Assembly (NCBI RefSeq): GCF_003217215.1
Contig: NZ_QJTD01000002.1
Coordinates: 756,654-820,653, forward strand
Direction: 5' to 3'
DNA: 64,000 bases
From: Winogradskyella epiphytica
GTDB taxonomy: Bacteria; Bacteroidota; Bacteroidia; Flavobacteriales; Flavobacteriaceae
The notes under the pieces are model-generated. The model was given only the letters and a program-made list of their open reading frames with translations. It had not been told where the DNA came from and made no database searches. Position numbers and translations under genes: made by a program. Positions within the stretch are counted from its first letter, which is position 1. Every line of letters begins with the position of its first letter. Of this stretch, positions 56,382-64,000 are shown piece by piece.

Positions 56382-57347
56382 TTAAATTTTCTTTAAACCA
56401 TAAGTATTAAAAACTTCATTTTGTTTCATCAACTCATAAAACTTATAATACTTTCCAGAAATAGAATTCGAAATCTTTGCTATATAATAATAATAATAGT
56501 GTTTGGGAAAAACACTCTTTAATTCGTCCGTAAAGCCCTTCGGTAAATCTATGTTATTGTTTAGTTGCAAATAACAATGCACACATTGCAATAAGGAGTA
56601 TCTATTAAATTTGGATGAATTGGCTTGATCTTTTATATCCATATAATTATGCCAATTTGATTCGAACATTTTCTTTAGATGAATTTCAGTGGATTGATCA
56701 CGCTGTCCTTGGATGGAACTTGTCGTGTATCTTCTTAAGGTTAAAAAAACATCTAAATAAAATAAATTAGTAGTTTTCAATAAGAGCTTACAATTAAAGT
56801 TATGCTCTTGTCCTGCTGTCATGAGTTCATTGAATTGAATAGTTTCAATAACGGATCGTTTTACCATTAAATCTGGGGTATGCCATCTAATATAATCTAT
56901 AGCATATCTTTCAAATGTAACATCTGAAGCTTTAAAGTCATAATTAAAAAAAGAATTATTTTTTTTATTGAAGTACTTGGTTTTACTAACAACAAAGTCA
57001 ACATCATTTTCAGCCAAAGCCTTGGCTTCTAACGCTAACTTTTCTGGAACCATCAGATCATCACTATCAAACCACTGAATATAATCACCTTTACTTAATT
57101 TAAATCCATAATTACGAGCGCCATTACCACCAGGCAAATGTGTGTCTGGACGTTTGTAGTATTGAAACCGACTTTCATTAGCCATATAATCCTTAAGAAG
57201 TTGTTCTGTAGTATCAGTACTTCCGTCATCAACTATAATACATTCCCAATTACTATAGGTTTGTGCAATAATTGAATCAAGAGTTTCACCAATTATATGT
57301 GCTCGGTTATACGTGGGGATGATTATGGAAACTAAATATTTATTCAC
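56382..57347 (-). CDS. Glycosyltransferase family 2
   Basis: 321 residues. MNKYLVSIIIPTYNRAHIIGETLDSI, CIIVDDGSTDTTEQLL, GNGARNYGFKLSKGDYIQWFDSDD. It belongs to the same paralogous set as the genes at 58319, 59328 and 60364 (PTYNRAxLIGETLDS and W/F-FDSDD), but has the GNGARNYGF form shared with the 58319 gene. The C-terminal ~100 residues diverge and probably define the acceptor. Confidence 0.88.
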   Translation of the reverse strand: MNKYLVSIIIPTYNRAHIIGETLDSIIAQTYSNWECIIVDDGSTDTTEQLLKDYMANESRFQYYKRPDTHLPGGNGARNYGFKLSKGDYIQWFDSDDLMVPEKLALEAKALAENDVDFVVSKTKYFNKKNNSFFNYDFKASDVTFERYAIDYIRWHTPDLMVKRSVIETIQFNELMTAGQEHNFNCKLLLKTTNLFYLDVFLTLRRYTTSSIQGQRDQSTEIHLKKMFESNWHNYMDIKDQANSSKFNRYSLLQCVHCYLQLNNNIDLPKGFTDELKSVFPKHYYYYYIAKISNSISGKYYKFYELMKQNEVFNTYGLKKI

Positions 57348-57482
57348 AAGAGAAAATTTGTATTAAAGCAGAAATAAAATCTGACCGGTTTTAAAATGAG
57401 ACCTATTAATTGAAGTCAATATCATTAAGTGATATTATTGTTTAAAAAAAAACAGTATTGATCGGCTATTCTAATAAATTAT

Positions 57483-58226
57483 TTAAAAGTTTGAAATCAT
57501 AAAGGGTAACGTATCGAAAGACTTGTTACTCCTAAAATAAGTATATCTCTCCATAAATTGAGGTTTGATTTTTAGTATTTGAGCCCAACGTTCAGAAATT
57601 TGAAGTTCATCTTCCCTTTGTGCGTCATCCAGAAACACGCCGTATGTATTGGATAATCTATTTTCAAGAAAAGGTATTGCGGAATAACGCGCAAATGGTG
57701 TGCTGCCTCCAAAAGGACCATCTACAATAATCAAATCAAACTTTTGCTCATCCTGTAGGGCAGTCGCTATTTTTGCCGAATCATACCAAAGTTCTTGATT
57801 CAGAATTTTCAAATCATTTGGAACAGCCGTCATTGGCGCGTGAATGAACGTAACTATATCTTCAAGACCATGACGTGAAACATCCATTTACATCTTAGAT
57901 AACCATTCTTCACTAGATTCTACGGAATAGAGTTGAGCAGGTAAATTTAAAGTTCTTATTAATTGGGCAATATATAGTGTTGACGCTCCAGACCCAAATT
58001 CAATGATATGCTGTCGTTTATTAATGACAATATCATTTAAAATGTGCAAAATAACACTTGGCGAAATAGACCAGTCGGTAAATGGAATAAAATTAGGCTC
58101 TGGGAACAATCTGCTTATATGAGCATAATCCAACACAACTTGCTCGCTTTTTTGTTGATTTATACCAATTTCCTTTATGCGATCCTTAATATAGGTTTGT
58201 AGTTTTTTTTTGAGATTAAATGACAT
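57483..58226 (-). pseudogene. SAM-dependent methyltransferase interrupted by an in-frame stop
   Basis: One frame contains both halves of a class I methyltransferase. Upstream part (from ATG 58226): IIEFGSGASTLYIAQ, the SAM-binding glycine motif, and LYSVESSEEWLSKM. Then comes a TAA at 57888-57890 and, in the same frame, MDVSRHGLEDIVTFIHAP, FDLIIVDGPFGGSTPFARY and the C-terminal strands. Nothing else is lost, so a single base change (e.g. AAA to TAA) is the simplest explanation. It could be a recent null mutation, a base-calling error, or phase-like variation. It would methylate a sugar or glycolipid. Confidence 0.82.
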
Positions 58227-58318
58227 CAATTCAGTTTTTAGGTTGCGTGTTTTTGTTAAAAAAAAAAAATCTAATGATACTCGTTTAGTCAATCACTTTT
58301 AAAGTGGTTTATGATATT

Positions 58319-59260
58319 TTACGAATCAATTACAACAAATTGGTTAGCACCGCGCTTTATTAAAAATTGAGAAACAGTACAGCCCATTAAATAAAGCTTT
58401 TGGCCTATGCTTAAATATGGAAAAGCAAGCAATCGTTTAACAACCTCTTGATAGTGACCATTTCTTAGCATTACTTTTAAACTATTTAAACAGTGTTTTT
58501 TATATCTATTAATACCTTTTGTGTGCTTTTGTGCCGCAAAATAATTCAAAACCATAAGATATACTTGATAAATGGAAGCCATTTTTAAAATATCCATATC
58601 CGACCGATAGCTCATGGAACCGTCATGAGTTTTTACAGTAAAAAGTATCTTGTTAACATGGACAATTTTTAATGAATTAGATGCTGTAAAAAACCGAAAG
58701 AAAAAATCGAGATCTTGGTTTTTTTTTAAAGATTCATCAAAGCGAATGTTTGCTATTTGGTTTCTTCGTAACATATAAGAATAAGGCCCAAAAGACACGT
58801 CTCCATTTACCAAGTCGTTAAGTATGTCACCGCTAAAACTCTTATTGGCTATACGGGTTCGTTTACCCATTTTATTAACATTTTCAAATGCGGAAAAAAC
58901 GACGTCTGTATCAGCCTCTTTAATAAAACACTGCATTTTAGTAGCAATAAAGTCTGGAGCCATAACATCATCACTATCAAACCAATTTATAAAATCACCA
59001 GTGCTTTTTAAAAACCCATAATTTCTGGCACCATTGCCGCCAGGCTTATGAGCATCTGGACGTTTAAAGAACTTGAATCGATTATCTTGGTTTACATAAC
59101 CCATTATAACCGCTTCGGTTCTATCTTCACTACCATCATCTACAACAATGCACTCCCAGTTTTGATAGCATTGAGAAACTACTGAATCTAAAGTTTCTCC
59201 TATCAATTGAGCACGATTATAGGTAGGTATAATAATAGAAACTAATGGATTTTCTTTCAA
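58319..59260 (-). CDS. Glycosyltransferase family 2
   Basis: 313 residues. MKENPLVSIIIPTYNRAQLIGETLDSV, CIVVDDGSEDRTEAVI, GNGARNYGFLKSTGDFINWFDSDDVM. The acceptor half has KKNQDLDFFFRFFTASN. The C terminus ends in a basic patch and a short hydrophobic run (GQKLYLMGCTVSQFLI). It is closest in its first 110 residues to the gene at 56382. It lies between the interrupted methyltransferase and the next GT2. Confidence 0.88.
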   Translation of the reverse strand: MKENPLVSIIIPTYNRAQLIGETLDSVVSQCYQNWECIVVDDGSEDRTEAVIMGYVNQDNRFKFFKRPDAHKPGGNGARNYGFLKSTGDFINWFDSDDVMAPDFIATKMQCFIKEADTDVVFSAFENVNKMGKRTRIANKSFSGDILNDLVNGDVSFGPYSYMLRRNQIANIRFDESLKKNQDLDFFFRFFTASNSLKIVHVNKILFTVKTHDGSMSYRSDMDILKMASIYQVYLMVLNYFAAQKHTKGINRYKKHCLNSLKVMLRNGHYQEVVKRLLAFPYLSIGQKLYLMGCTVSQFLIKRGANQFVVIDS

Positions 59261-59327
59261 CGCAATGGGTGTTTTTTATAAAATTATATTTTTTAAAGGA
59301 TACTAATTTAACATTTTATGTCAAACT

Positions 59328-60275
59328 TTAAACACTATGACCAATTAGCTTTCTATAGAAAAAATAACCTTTATCCTCGCTAACCTTAAAACTTAACCAC
59401 ATGGGAAAAAAATAGAAGGCTTTAACATGTAACTCACTAAATAGCGCCTTTATAAAAATACTTTTTTTAGGTGCATAGCTCGTATTTCGACCTTTGGCCA
59501 TGTAAAAAAGACACTTTTTTATCAGAAAAATCCGTGTTTCCTTTTCGGCAATTTCTTTTAAATCCAAATAAGTTAACCATTTTGATTTAAAAGCGCCTGA
59601 AAGCAACTTTTGCTCATTATCTATACGTCCTCGTATAGAATCCGTGTGATGTCTCCGTAAGCTAACAACCTTATCTACAAAAAAAGCATGGGTTGAATAA
59701 TGCACTAAAATAGAAAAATAATTATACTCTTGTCCAGATTGTAAAGCTTCATTAAATCTTATACGAGTTGCTATATCTCGTTTAATACAAACATCTAATG
59801 TCAACCAATTAATGTTCTGAGCGACATAATTATATTTTGATATTTTGAAATCTTCGAAATTATAATAATCCTTAAGTTTTACTGACGTATGGTTGAAGTA
59901 TTCCGTTCGAGTAATCACATAATCACAATTAAATTTCTTAATGGCATTAACTTTAACTTCCAAATGGTTTTCAGTCATTAAATCATCACTATCAAAAAAA
60001 ACAACATAATCACCTTGAGCTTTATTTAAACCTATATTTCTACAGGCGTTGGCACCTTTGGGTTTGGCGTCAGATCTTTTATAAAATTTTATTCTTTTGT
60101 CAAGATGTCTATAGTTAACCACGACATTCTCGGTTTTATCTGTACTACCATCATCTATAATTAAGCATTCCCAATTAAGATAACTTTGCGCTTTAATAGA
60201 ATCTAAAGTATCGGCTATTAAGTTTGCACGATTGTAAACTGGCATGATGATAGAAACTAAAGATTGCGTTGACAT
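59328..60275 (-). CDS. Glycosyltransferase family 2
   Basis: 315 residues. MSTQSLVSIIMPVYNRANLIADTLDS, LIIDDGSTDKTENVV, GANACRNIGLNKAQGDYVVF, FDSDDLMTENHLE. The stretch from GANACRNIG to FNCDYVITRTEYFN is nearly identical at the DNA level to the neighbouring 60364 gene, while the first 60 residues and the last 150 differ. It shows a local exchange or recent partial duplication. The RRHHTDSIRGR motif lies in the acceptor half. Confidence 0.88.
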   Translation of the reverse strand: MSTQSLVSIIMPVYNRANLIADTLDSIKAQSYLNWECLIIDDGSTDKTENVVVNYRHLDKRIKFYKRSDAKPKGANACRNIGLNKAQGDYVVFFDSDDLMTENHLEVKVNAIKKFNCDYVITRTEYFNHTSVKLKDYYNFEDFKISKYNYVAQNINWLTLDVCIKRDIATRIRFNEALQSGQEYNYFSILVHYSTHAFFVDKVVSLRRHHTDSIRGRIDNEQKLLSGAFKSKWLTYLDLKEIAEKETRIFLIKKCLFYMAKGRNTSYAPKKSIFIKALFSELHVKAFYFFPMWLSFKVSEDKGYFFYRKLIGHSV

Positions 60276-60363
60276 AATATCCGTTTAATGGACTAAAATA
60301 AGGAATAAGGTATTATAAGCTACTGGAACAAACACAAGATTATATCATTTTATGTATAACAGA

Positions 60364-61308
60364 TTAATCTGCTCTTTTCTGCACTAATTTATTTCGAAAA
60401 TAATAGCCTTTATTACTGTATTTCATTAATAGTAACATTAAAACGAAATAGCAGCCTTGAAAACCGTACATACTAAAAATTTCTTTTAAAAATTTAGTTG
60501 TATTCGAAATTGGGATAAGTCTCAAAGCATATACATTCGCAATACAATTGACTAAAAGAAAATCCAATTCTTGTTTTTCAGCTGTAAACTTTAAATCCAT
60601 ATAGGTAAACCAATTTACTCTAAAAGAACTTTCATTCTTTAATAAATTGGTTTTCAAGTTCGACCGGATCGAACTATCATGATGTCGTCGTAACGACACA
60701 ACCTTATTAACAAATTCAGCACAGTTTGATTGCTGTATCAATTTACTAAAATAATTATACTCTTGTCCAGACTGTAAATTCTCGTTAAAAGTTATAGTTT
60801 TTGCGATTGAACTTTTTATACAAACATCTAAAGTTAACCAGTTTAATTTTTTTGTTAAATAATTATGCAGCGTAATGGAAAATTCATCAAATTTATAATA
60901 CCTATTGATGACTTCATTAGTGTAATTAAAATATTGTGTTTTTGTTATAATATAATCACAATTAAATTTTTGGATAGCATCAACTTTAATCTCCAAATGA
61001 TTTTCAGTCATTAAGTCATCACTATCAAAAAAAACAACATAATCACCTTGTGCTTTATTTAAACCTATATTTCTACAGGCGTTGGCACCTTTAGGTTTTG
61101 TGTCAGGTCTTTTAAAAAGTTTTATTCGCTTATCGTTTTGAGCGTATTCTGTTAGAACGCTAGTAGTTGAGTCTGTACTCCCATCATCCACCACAATACA
61201 TTCCCAATTGGTGTAGGTTTGTGCCAATACAGAATCCAACGTCTCACCAATTAAATGCGCGCGGTTATAAGTAGGGATAATAATAGAAACAAGTGTTTGT
61301 TCTGGCAT
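60364..61308 (-). CDS. Glycosyltransferase family 2
   Basis: 314 residues. MPEQTLVSIIIPTYNRAHLIGETLDSVL, IVVDDGSTDSTTSVL, GANACRNIGLNKAQGDYVVF, FDSDDLMTENHLEIKV, and RRHHDSSIRS in the acceptor half. It is the first gene of the leftward cluster in this window; no cluster gene lies upstream of it within 200 bases. A promoter would lie in 61309-61500, which I cannot resolve further. Confidence 0.88.
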   Translation of the reverse strand: MPEQTLVSIIIPTYNRAHLIGETLDSVLAQTYTNWECIVVDDGSTDSTTSVLTEYAQNDKRIKLFKRPDTKPKGANACRNIGLNKAQGDYVVFFDSDDLMTENHLEIKVDAIQKFNCDYIITKTQYFNYTNEVINRYYKFDEFSITLHNYLTKKLNWLTLDVCIKSSIAKTITFNENLQSGQEYNYFSKLIQQSNCAEFVNKVVSLRRHHDSSIRSNLKTNLLKNESSFRVNWFTYMDLKFTAEKQELDFLLVNCIANVYALRLIPISNTTKFLKEIFSMYGFQGCYFVLMLLLMKYSNKGYYFRNKLVQKRAD

Positions 61309-61527
61309 CAGTAGAATTTACGCTACTAAGATACAAAGCCATAAGAAATACAGCCAATAAAATCAAAGAAAGGATAAAATAAGAGTGGTAAGTGAATAAA
61401 AAAGAAAGAAGACAAGGCCTTTGATCGTTATTAAAGCAATCAAAACGGAGTTAAACAAAAGGAGTCGACAAATTACAACGACATACATGGAGAGTAATTA
61501 GGCAAGCTAAGCAGGTAATCATCGGCA

Positions 61528-61734
61528 CTAAGACCGTTTTTCAATGCCATTTACCATATTAAAAACATCGTCGAAGGGCAGAGCCATATATTCACAAAAC
61601 TCACGTATAGTAACAGCCTGATGTTTCTTTTTTTTATAAACATCCCTCATGGTACGAAGTAGGGTTTGTGCATAGGTTTGGGACTTACCTAAAATAATGG
61701 CAACCTCTTTAGGGTATATGCATATTTGTTTCAT
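61528..61734 (-). CDS. Small putative DNA-binding (helix-turn-helix-like) protein
   Basis: 68 residues. KEVAIILGKSQTYAQTLLRTMRD followed by KKKKHQAVTIREFCEYMALP looks like an excisionase or MerR-type winged HTH (a helix, a turn, a recognition helix, then basic residues and a second helix), but no family is certain. A decayed copy of the same gene lies at 62244-62424. Together with the intervening simple repeats this hints at a mobile-element remnant. It is expressed away from the polysaccharide cluster by orientation only, since both are leftward. Confidence 0.55.
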   Translation of the reverse strand: MKQICIYPKEVAIILGKSQTYAQTLLRTMRDVYKKKKHQAVTIREFCEYMALPFDDVFNMVNGIEKRS

Positions 61735-62243
61735 GTGTTAATAATAATTTAAAGACGCTGTGCTGATTTTTACTTGTTAATACTTCCATAATTATCTGAT
61801 TTTAATAGTTTAATTCATACAAATCTAACTGGTTATCAGTCCATAACAGTTCTAAAACATTAAACGTTATTAAAAGTTCTGAACAATAAATATCTTATTT
61901 CTTACAATTTTACTACTATTTAATAATTGTATAAAATGATAACAATATAGCTTGTGCCATTAAAAGTATTGTCTTACCATAATACAAGCAGTGCTTGTCT
62001 TGCAAGGATCCGATGATGTCGTTATCAGTTAAAGAATTGATAAAAAGTTTTAATTTCATGATTTTGAGGGTATTATAGAAAAATTAATTAATGACTTAAA
62101 GTTATAAGGAAATTAACAAAAAAGGCTTAAAGCGCTCTTATATTCGATGAGACGGTTTTATTTGTAAGATTTATAATATAAATAATTATCAGTTTTATCA
62201 GACAAATGCTTTAATATAATCGATAAAACATGAGTTGAACTAC

Positions 62244-62424
62244 TAATAACAAAACCATCATCAAAGGGTAATGCCATATACTCACAAAACTCACGTATAG
62301 TAACAGCCTAATATTTCTTTTTATTATAAACATCCTTCATGATACGAAATAGGGTTTGTGCGTCGGATTGGGACTTACCTAAAATAATAGTGACTTCTTT
62401 AGGGTATATGCATATTTGTTTCAT
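62244..62424 (-). pseudogene. Decayed copy of the 61528-61734 gene
   Basis: The frame from ATG 62424 begins MKQICIYPKEVTIILGKSQ and follows the intact gene closely, but codon 39 is TAG (plus-strand CTA at 62308-62310) where the intact copy has CAG (HQAVT). Similarity resumes after the stop (AVTIREFCEYMALPFDD) and is lost at about 62244. The copy is inactivated. Confidence 0.75.
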
Positions 62425-62646
62425 TTTGTGTTAAAAAAACTAACTATCTACATGTAATACGGCTTATAATATCAAAACGGATGGTTTTTCTTAAACATTA
62501 ACGTTAACAGGGTTTTCCCTACAAAAATAAGAAGATTATTATATTAATAAAGCGAAGCGTACCAAAGTAATCAATCGTCGGGTTGCACCCAGTCGAAACC
62601 CATTCCCAACTCCCCTCTTTTAAAAAAAAGGACGACCAAGCGTTAA

Positions 62647-62669
62647 AAAATAGTCCAGTGGACTATTTT
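62647..62669. repeat. Hairpin AAAATAGTCC-AGT-GGACTATTTT
   Basis: A 10-bp perfect stem with a 3-base loop, in a stretch that translates to DYFSEGASWRMGRICHSE, a sequence that looks like part of a dispersed repeat rather than a gene. The small open frame at 62583-62774 is therefore not called. Confidence 0.5.
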
Positions 62670-62741
62670 AGCGAAGGAGCGAGCTGGCGCATGGGCAGAA
62701 TTTGCCATAGTGAAACGAAGGCAAAGAAAGGGGTGTTCAAA

Positions 62742-62807
62742 CTCCGTACTTACTCCGTACTTACTCCGTACTAACTCCGTACTAACTCCGTACTAACTCC
62801 GTATCTA
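62742..62807. repeat. 11-bp tandem repeat, about six units
   Basis: Units of CTCCGTACTTA then CTCCGTACTAA, with the last degenerate (CTCCGTATCTAA). The first two and last three differ only at one base. Such tandem repeats are prone to change in copy number. Confidence 0.8.
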
Positions 62808-63060
62808 ACTTCTACAAAAACAGAAAACACTAAAAACATAAAAAAGCACCAAAACCGCCAAAAACATTAAAAAACATTAAAAAACATTAAAAACAACCAT
62901 ACTAAACCATAACACCAAAAACCTTCAAATCACTAGAAAACAGAAATTTAAAACAACTTTAAACAATAACAACCCAAAACAACCAAAACCAAAACAGCAT
63001 TCTAAAATCAGCCATAATTTAGCCTTATGATTGTGACAACAGCTGTGACATCTGAAATTT

Positions 63061-63161
63061 TTAAGCAGGAGCTCATGCTTAAGTGCACCTTTTCGAAACA
63101 GCTGTTTAGCAATTAAAATTTAGTGTTGAACCAGTATGCTTATTAAAACAAAATAGCATAC
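63061..63161. promoter_or_regulatory. Cluster of palindromes upstream of the 63177 gene
   Basis: TTAAGCA-GGAGCTCA-TGCTTAA (63061-63082, near-perfect 22-mer), AAACAGCTGTTT (63096-63107, perfect), and GTATGCT...AGCATAC (63134-63140 and 63155-63161, 14-base spacer). The last ends 15 bases before the ATG. A GTGACAACAGCTGTGACA motif precedes them at about 63032. They could be operator sites or a recombination site; no protein partner is identified. Confidence 0.5.
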
Positions 63162-63176
63162 ATAAATTTTAAAATT

Positions 63177-63926
63177 ATGGCAAAATATAAAAGCCTATTT
63201 AAAGTAAGAGGCTCCATCGACGATGTGAGTTTTTACAAGACAGAAGATGGATACGGCATCAGATCCAAATCAAGCTTAGACAAAGCACGACTTAAATCTG
63301 ATCCAGCCTTCGAAAGAACTCGTGAAAACAACAACGAGTTTGGCAATGCAGCAACCAGTGGTAAAATACTGCGTCGCGCAATTATTGACATGGTCTCTAA
63401 TGCAAAAGACAACAAACTCGCATCGCGCGTAACTCAAGTAATGAGTCAAGTTAAAAACTTCGATCTCACCTCACCTAGAGGACAGCGAAATGCAGCAGTT
63501 GGCATACTAACACCAGACGGTAAAATACCTTTGATAGGATTTAATTTCAACAGAAGATCGAGTCTTTCAGAGGTATTCCAATCCGATTACAGCTTAAGCA
63601 CAGCTACGGGAGAAATCGTAATTAGCAATTTCATCCCCACACAAAAGCTAATTATCCCGGAAGGAGCAACGCATGTAGAGTTTACAGCAGGCTTTCTTAA
63701 TCTGGATTTGGCGACGCAAGAAAAGGATATGCAAATAAGCAATGTGGAGAACTTAGCGATTAATGGTATATCAACCACAATAACGCTAACACCTGCTGCA
63801 CCAGCTGCCGGAACAGGGCAAAGCTTTTACTTATTAAAAGTGGCCTTCTTTCAGGAAATTAACAATTTACAGTATCCGCTTAAAAACGGAGCTTTTAATG
63901 CCTTACAAATCCTGAATGTGTTATAG
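63177..63926 (+). CDS. Conserved hypothetical protein (Bacteroidota KxxGTIxDLxFYK family)
   Basis: 249 residues, no signal peptide. MAKYKSLFKVRGSIDDVSFYKTEDGYGIRSKSS and DPAFERTRENNNEFGNAATSGKILRRA are a recurring pattern in Bacteroidota hypotheticals that lack an assigned function. The C-terminal half is beta-rich (TGEIVISNFIP, THVEFTAGFLNLD, ISTTITLTPAAPAAGT). The opening lysines and arginines suggest nucleic-acid or surface contact, which is speculative. It has its own terminator and an upstream set of palindromes. Confidence 0.65.
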   Translation: MAKYKSLFKVRGSIDDVSFYKTEDGYGIRSKSSLDKARLKSDPAFERTRENNNEFGNAATSGKILRRAIIDMVSNAKDNKLASRVTQVMSQVKNFDLTSPRGQRNAAVGILTPDGKIPLIGFNFNRRSSLSEVFQSDYSLSTATGEIVISNFIPTQKLIIPEGATHVEFTAGFLNLDLATQEKDMQISNVENLAINGISTTITLTPAAPAAGTGQSFYLLKVAFFQEINNLQYPLKNGAFNALQILNVL

Positions 63927-63944
63927 CAGTAGAGCTCTAACAAA

Positions 63945-63976
63945 AAAACGGACACCTTTGGTGTCCGTTTTTATTT
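63945..63976 (+). terminator. Rho-independent terminator
   Basis: AAAACGGACACC-TTT-GGTGTCCGTTTT forms a 12-bp perfect stem with a 3-base loop followed by TTATTTC. It lies 19 bases after the 63177 gene stop. It is also nearly bidirectional (A-tract on the left). Confidence 0.9.
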
Positions 63977-64000
63977 CTGGAATTTACATTATTAAGCAAC

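Larger units (their letters stand above)
61735..63176. other. 1.4-kb region of repeats, palindromes and a gene remnant
   Basis: No intact gene. From left to right: AT-rich unique DNA (61735-62240) with a 7-bp inverted repeat at 61984-61998, a decayed copy of the small DNA-binding gene (62244-62424), a hairpin at 62647-62669, an 11-bp tandem repeat (62742-62807), A/C-rich runs of AAAAACATT (about 62840-62900), and a palindrome cluster (63041-63161) before the next gene. Confidence 0.75.

Noticed and set aside
62583-62774. 63-residue frame with DYFSEGASWRMGRICHSE
   Set aside because: It runs through a hairpin and into the 11-bp tandem repeat; it looks like a dispersed non-coding repeat.

Overview
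The window looks like a chromosomal segment of a marine-type member of the Flavobacteriaceae (Bacteroidota). It is AT-rich. Lineage markers include DUF6122, a PorV2-like outer-membrane protein, a cyclophilin-FKBP fusion, small NKRF-motif membrane proteins, and start regions without strong Shine-Dalgarno sites but with TAnnTTTG-type -7 boxes. I saw no rRNA, tRNA, CRISPR or prophage.

Layout. 1-12.7 kb is housekeeping: a WbqC C-terminus, DUF6122, then a leftward run of EEP phosphatase, two rhomboids, mutL, two small membrane proteins, ribH and a TPR protein. After a divergent promoter region comes a rightward run of recF, a lipoprotein, DUF721, penicillin acylase and two hypotheticals. 12.7-15.2 kb is a non-coding array of about 29 short hairpins at 52-53 bp spacing, followed by a REP-associated (Y1/HUH) transposase gene with one in-frame stop. 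15.2-22.5 kb carries the immunophilin fusion, recQ, and a rightward envelope set of kdsD, tatC, an AhpD-like gene and lptB. 22.5-24.4 kb and 28.5-29.45 kb are non-coding repeat fields in opposite orientation. They bracket DUF808, pssA, porV2-like and lnb-like genes.

29.45-61.3 kb is one large leftward surface-polysaccharide cluster: a WcaJ-type initiating transferase, a Wzy/WaaL-like ligase/polymerase, about fourteen glycosyltransferases (GT4, GT2, exostosin-like), two MBOAT plus SGNH acyl-transfer cassettes, two asparagine-synthase-like genes, a transglutaminase-like protein, a methyltransferase interrupted by a stop codon, and a tandem pair of uncharacterised paralogues. No flippase, Wza or Wzc is visible, so export must be encoded elsewhere. 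A fourfold hairpin repeat (36.6-37.2 kb) interrupts the cluster. 61.5-64 kb holds a small putative DNA-binding gene with a decayed copy, tandem repeats, a cluster of palindromes, and a conserved hypothetical gene with a strong terminator.

How the genes fit together: kdsD and lptB belong to Kdo/LPS synthesis and transport, tatC and pssA to the inner membrane, and the porV2-like and lnb-like genes to outer-membrane function and lipoprotein maturation. The large cluster would build and decorate an O-antigen or exopolysaccharide on undecaprenyl phosphate. The most distinctive non-coding structure is the phased, covarying hairpin array beside the transposase.
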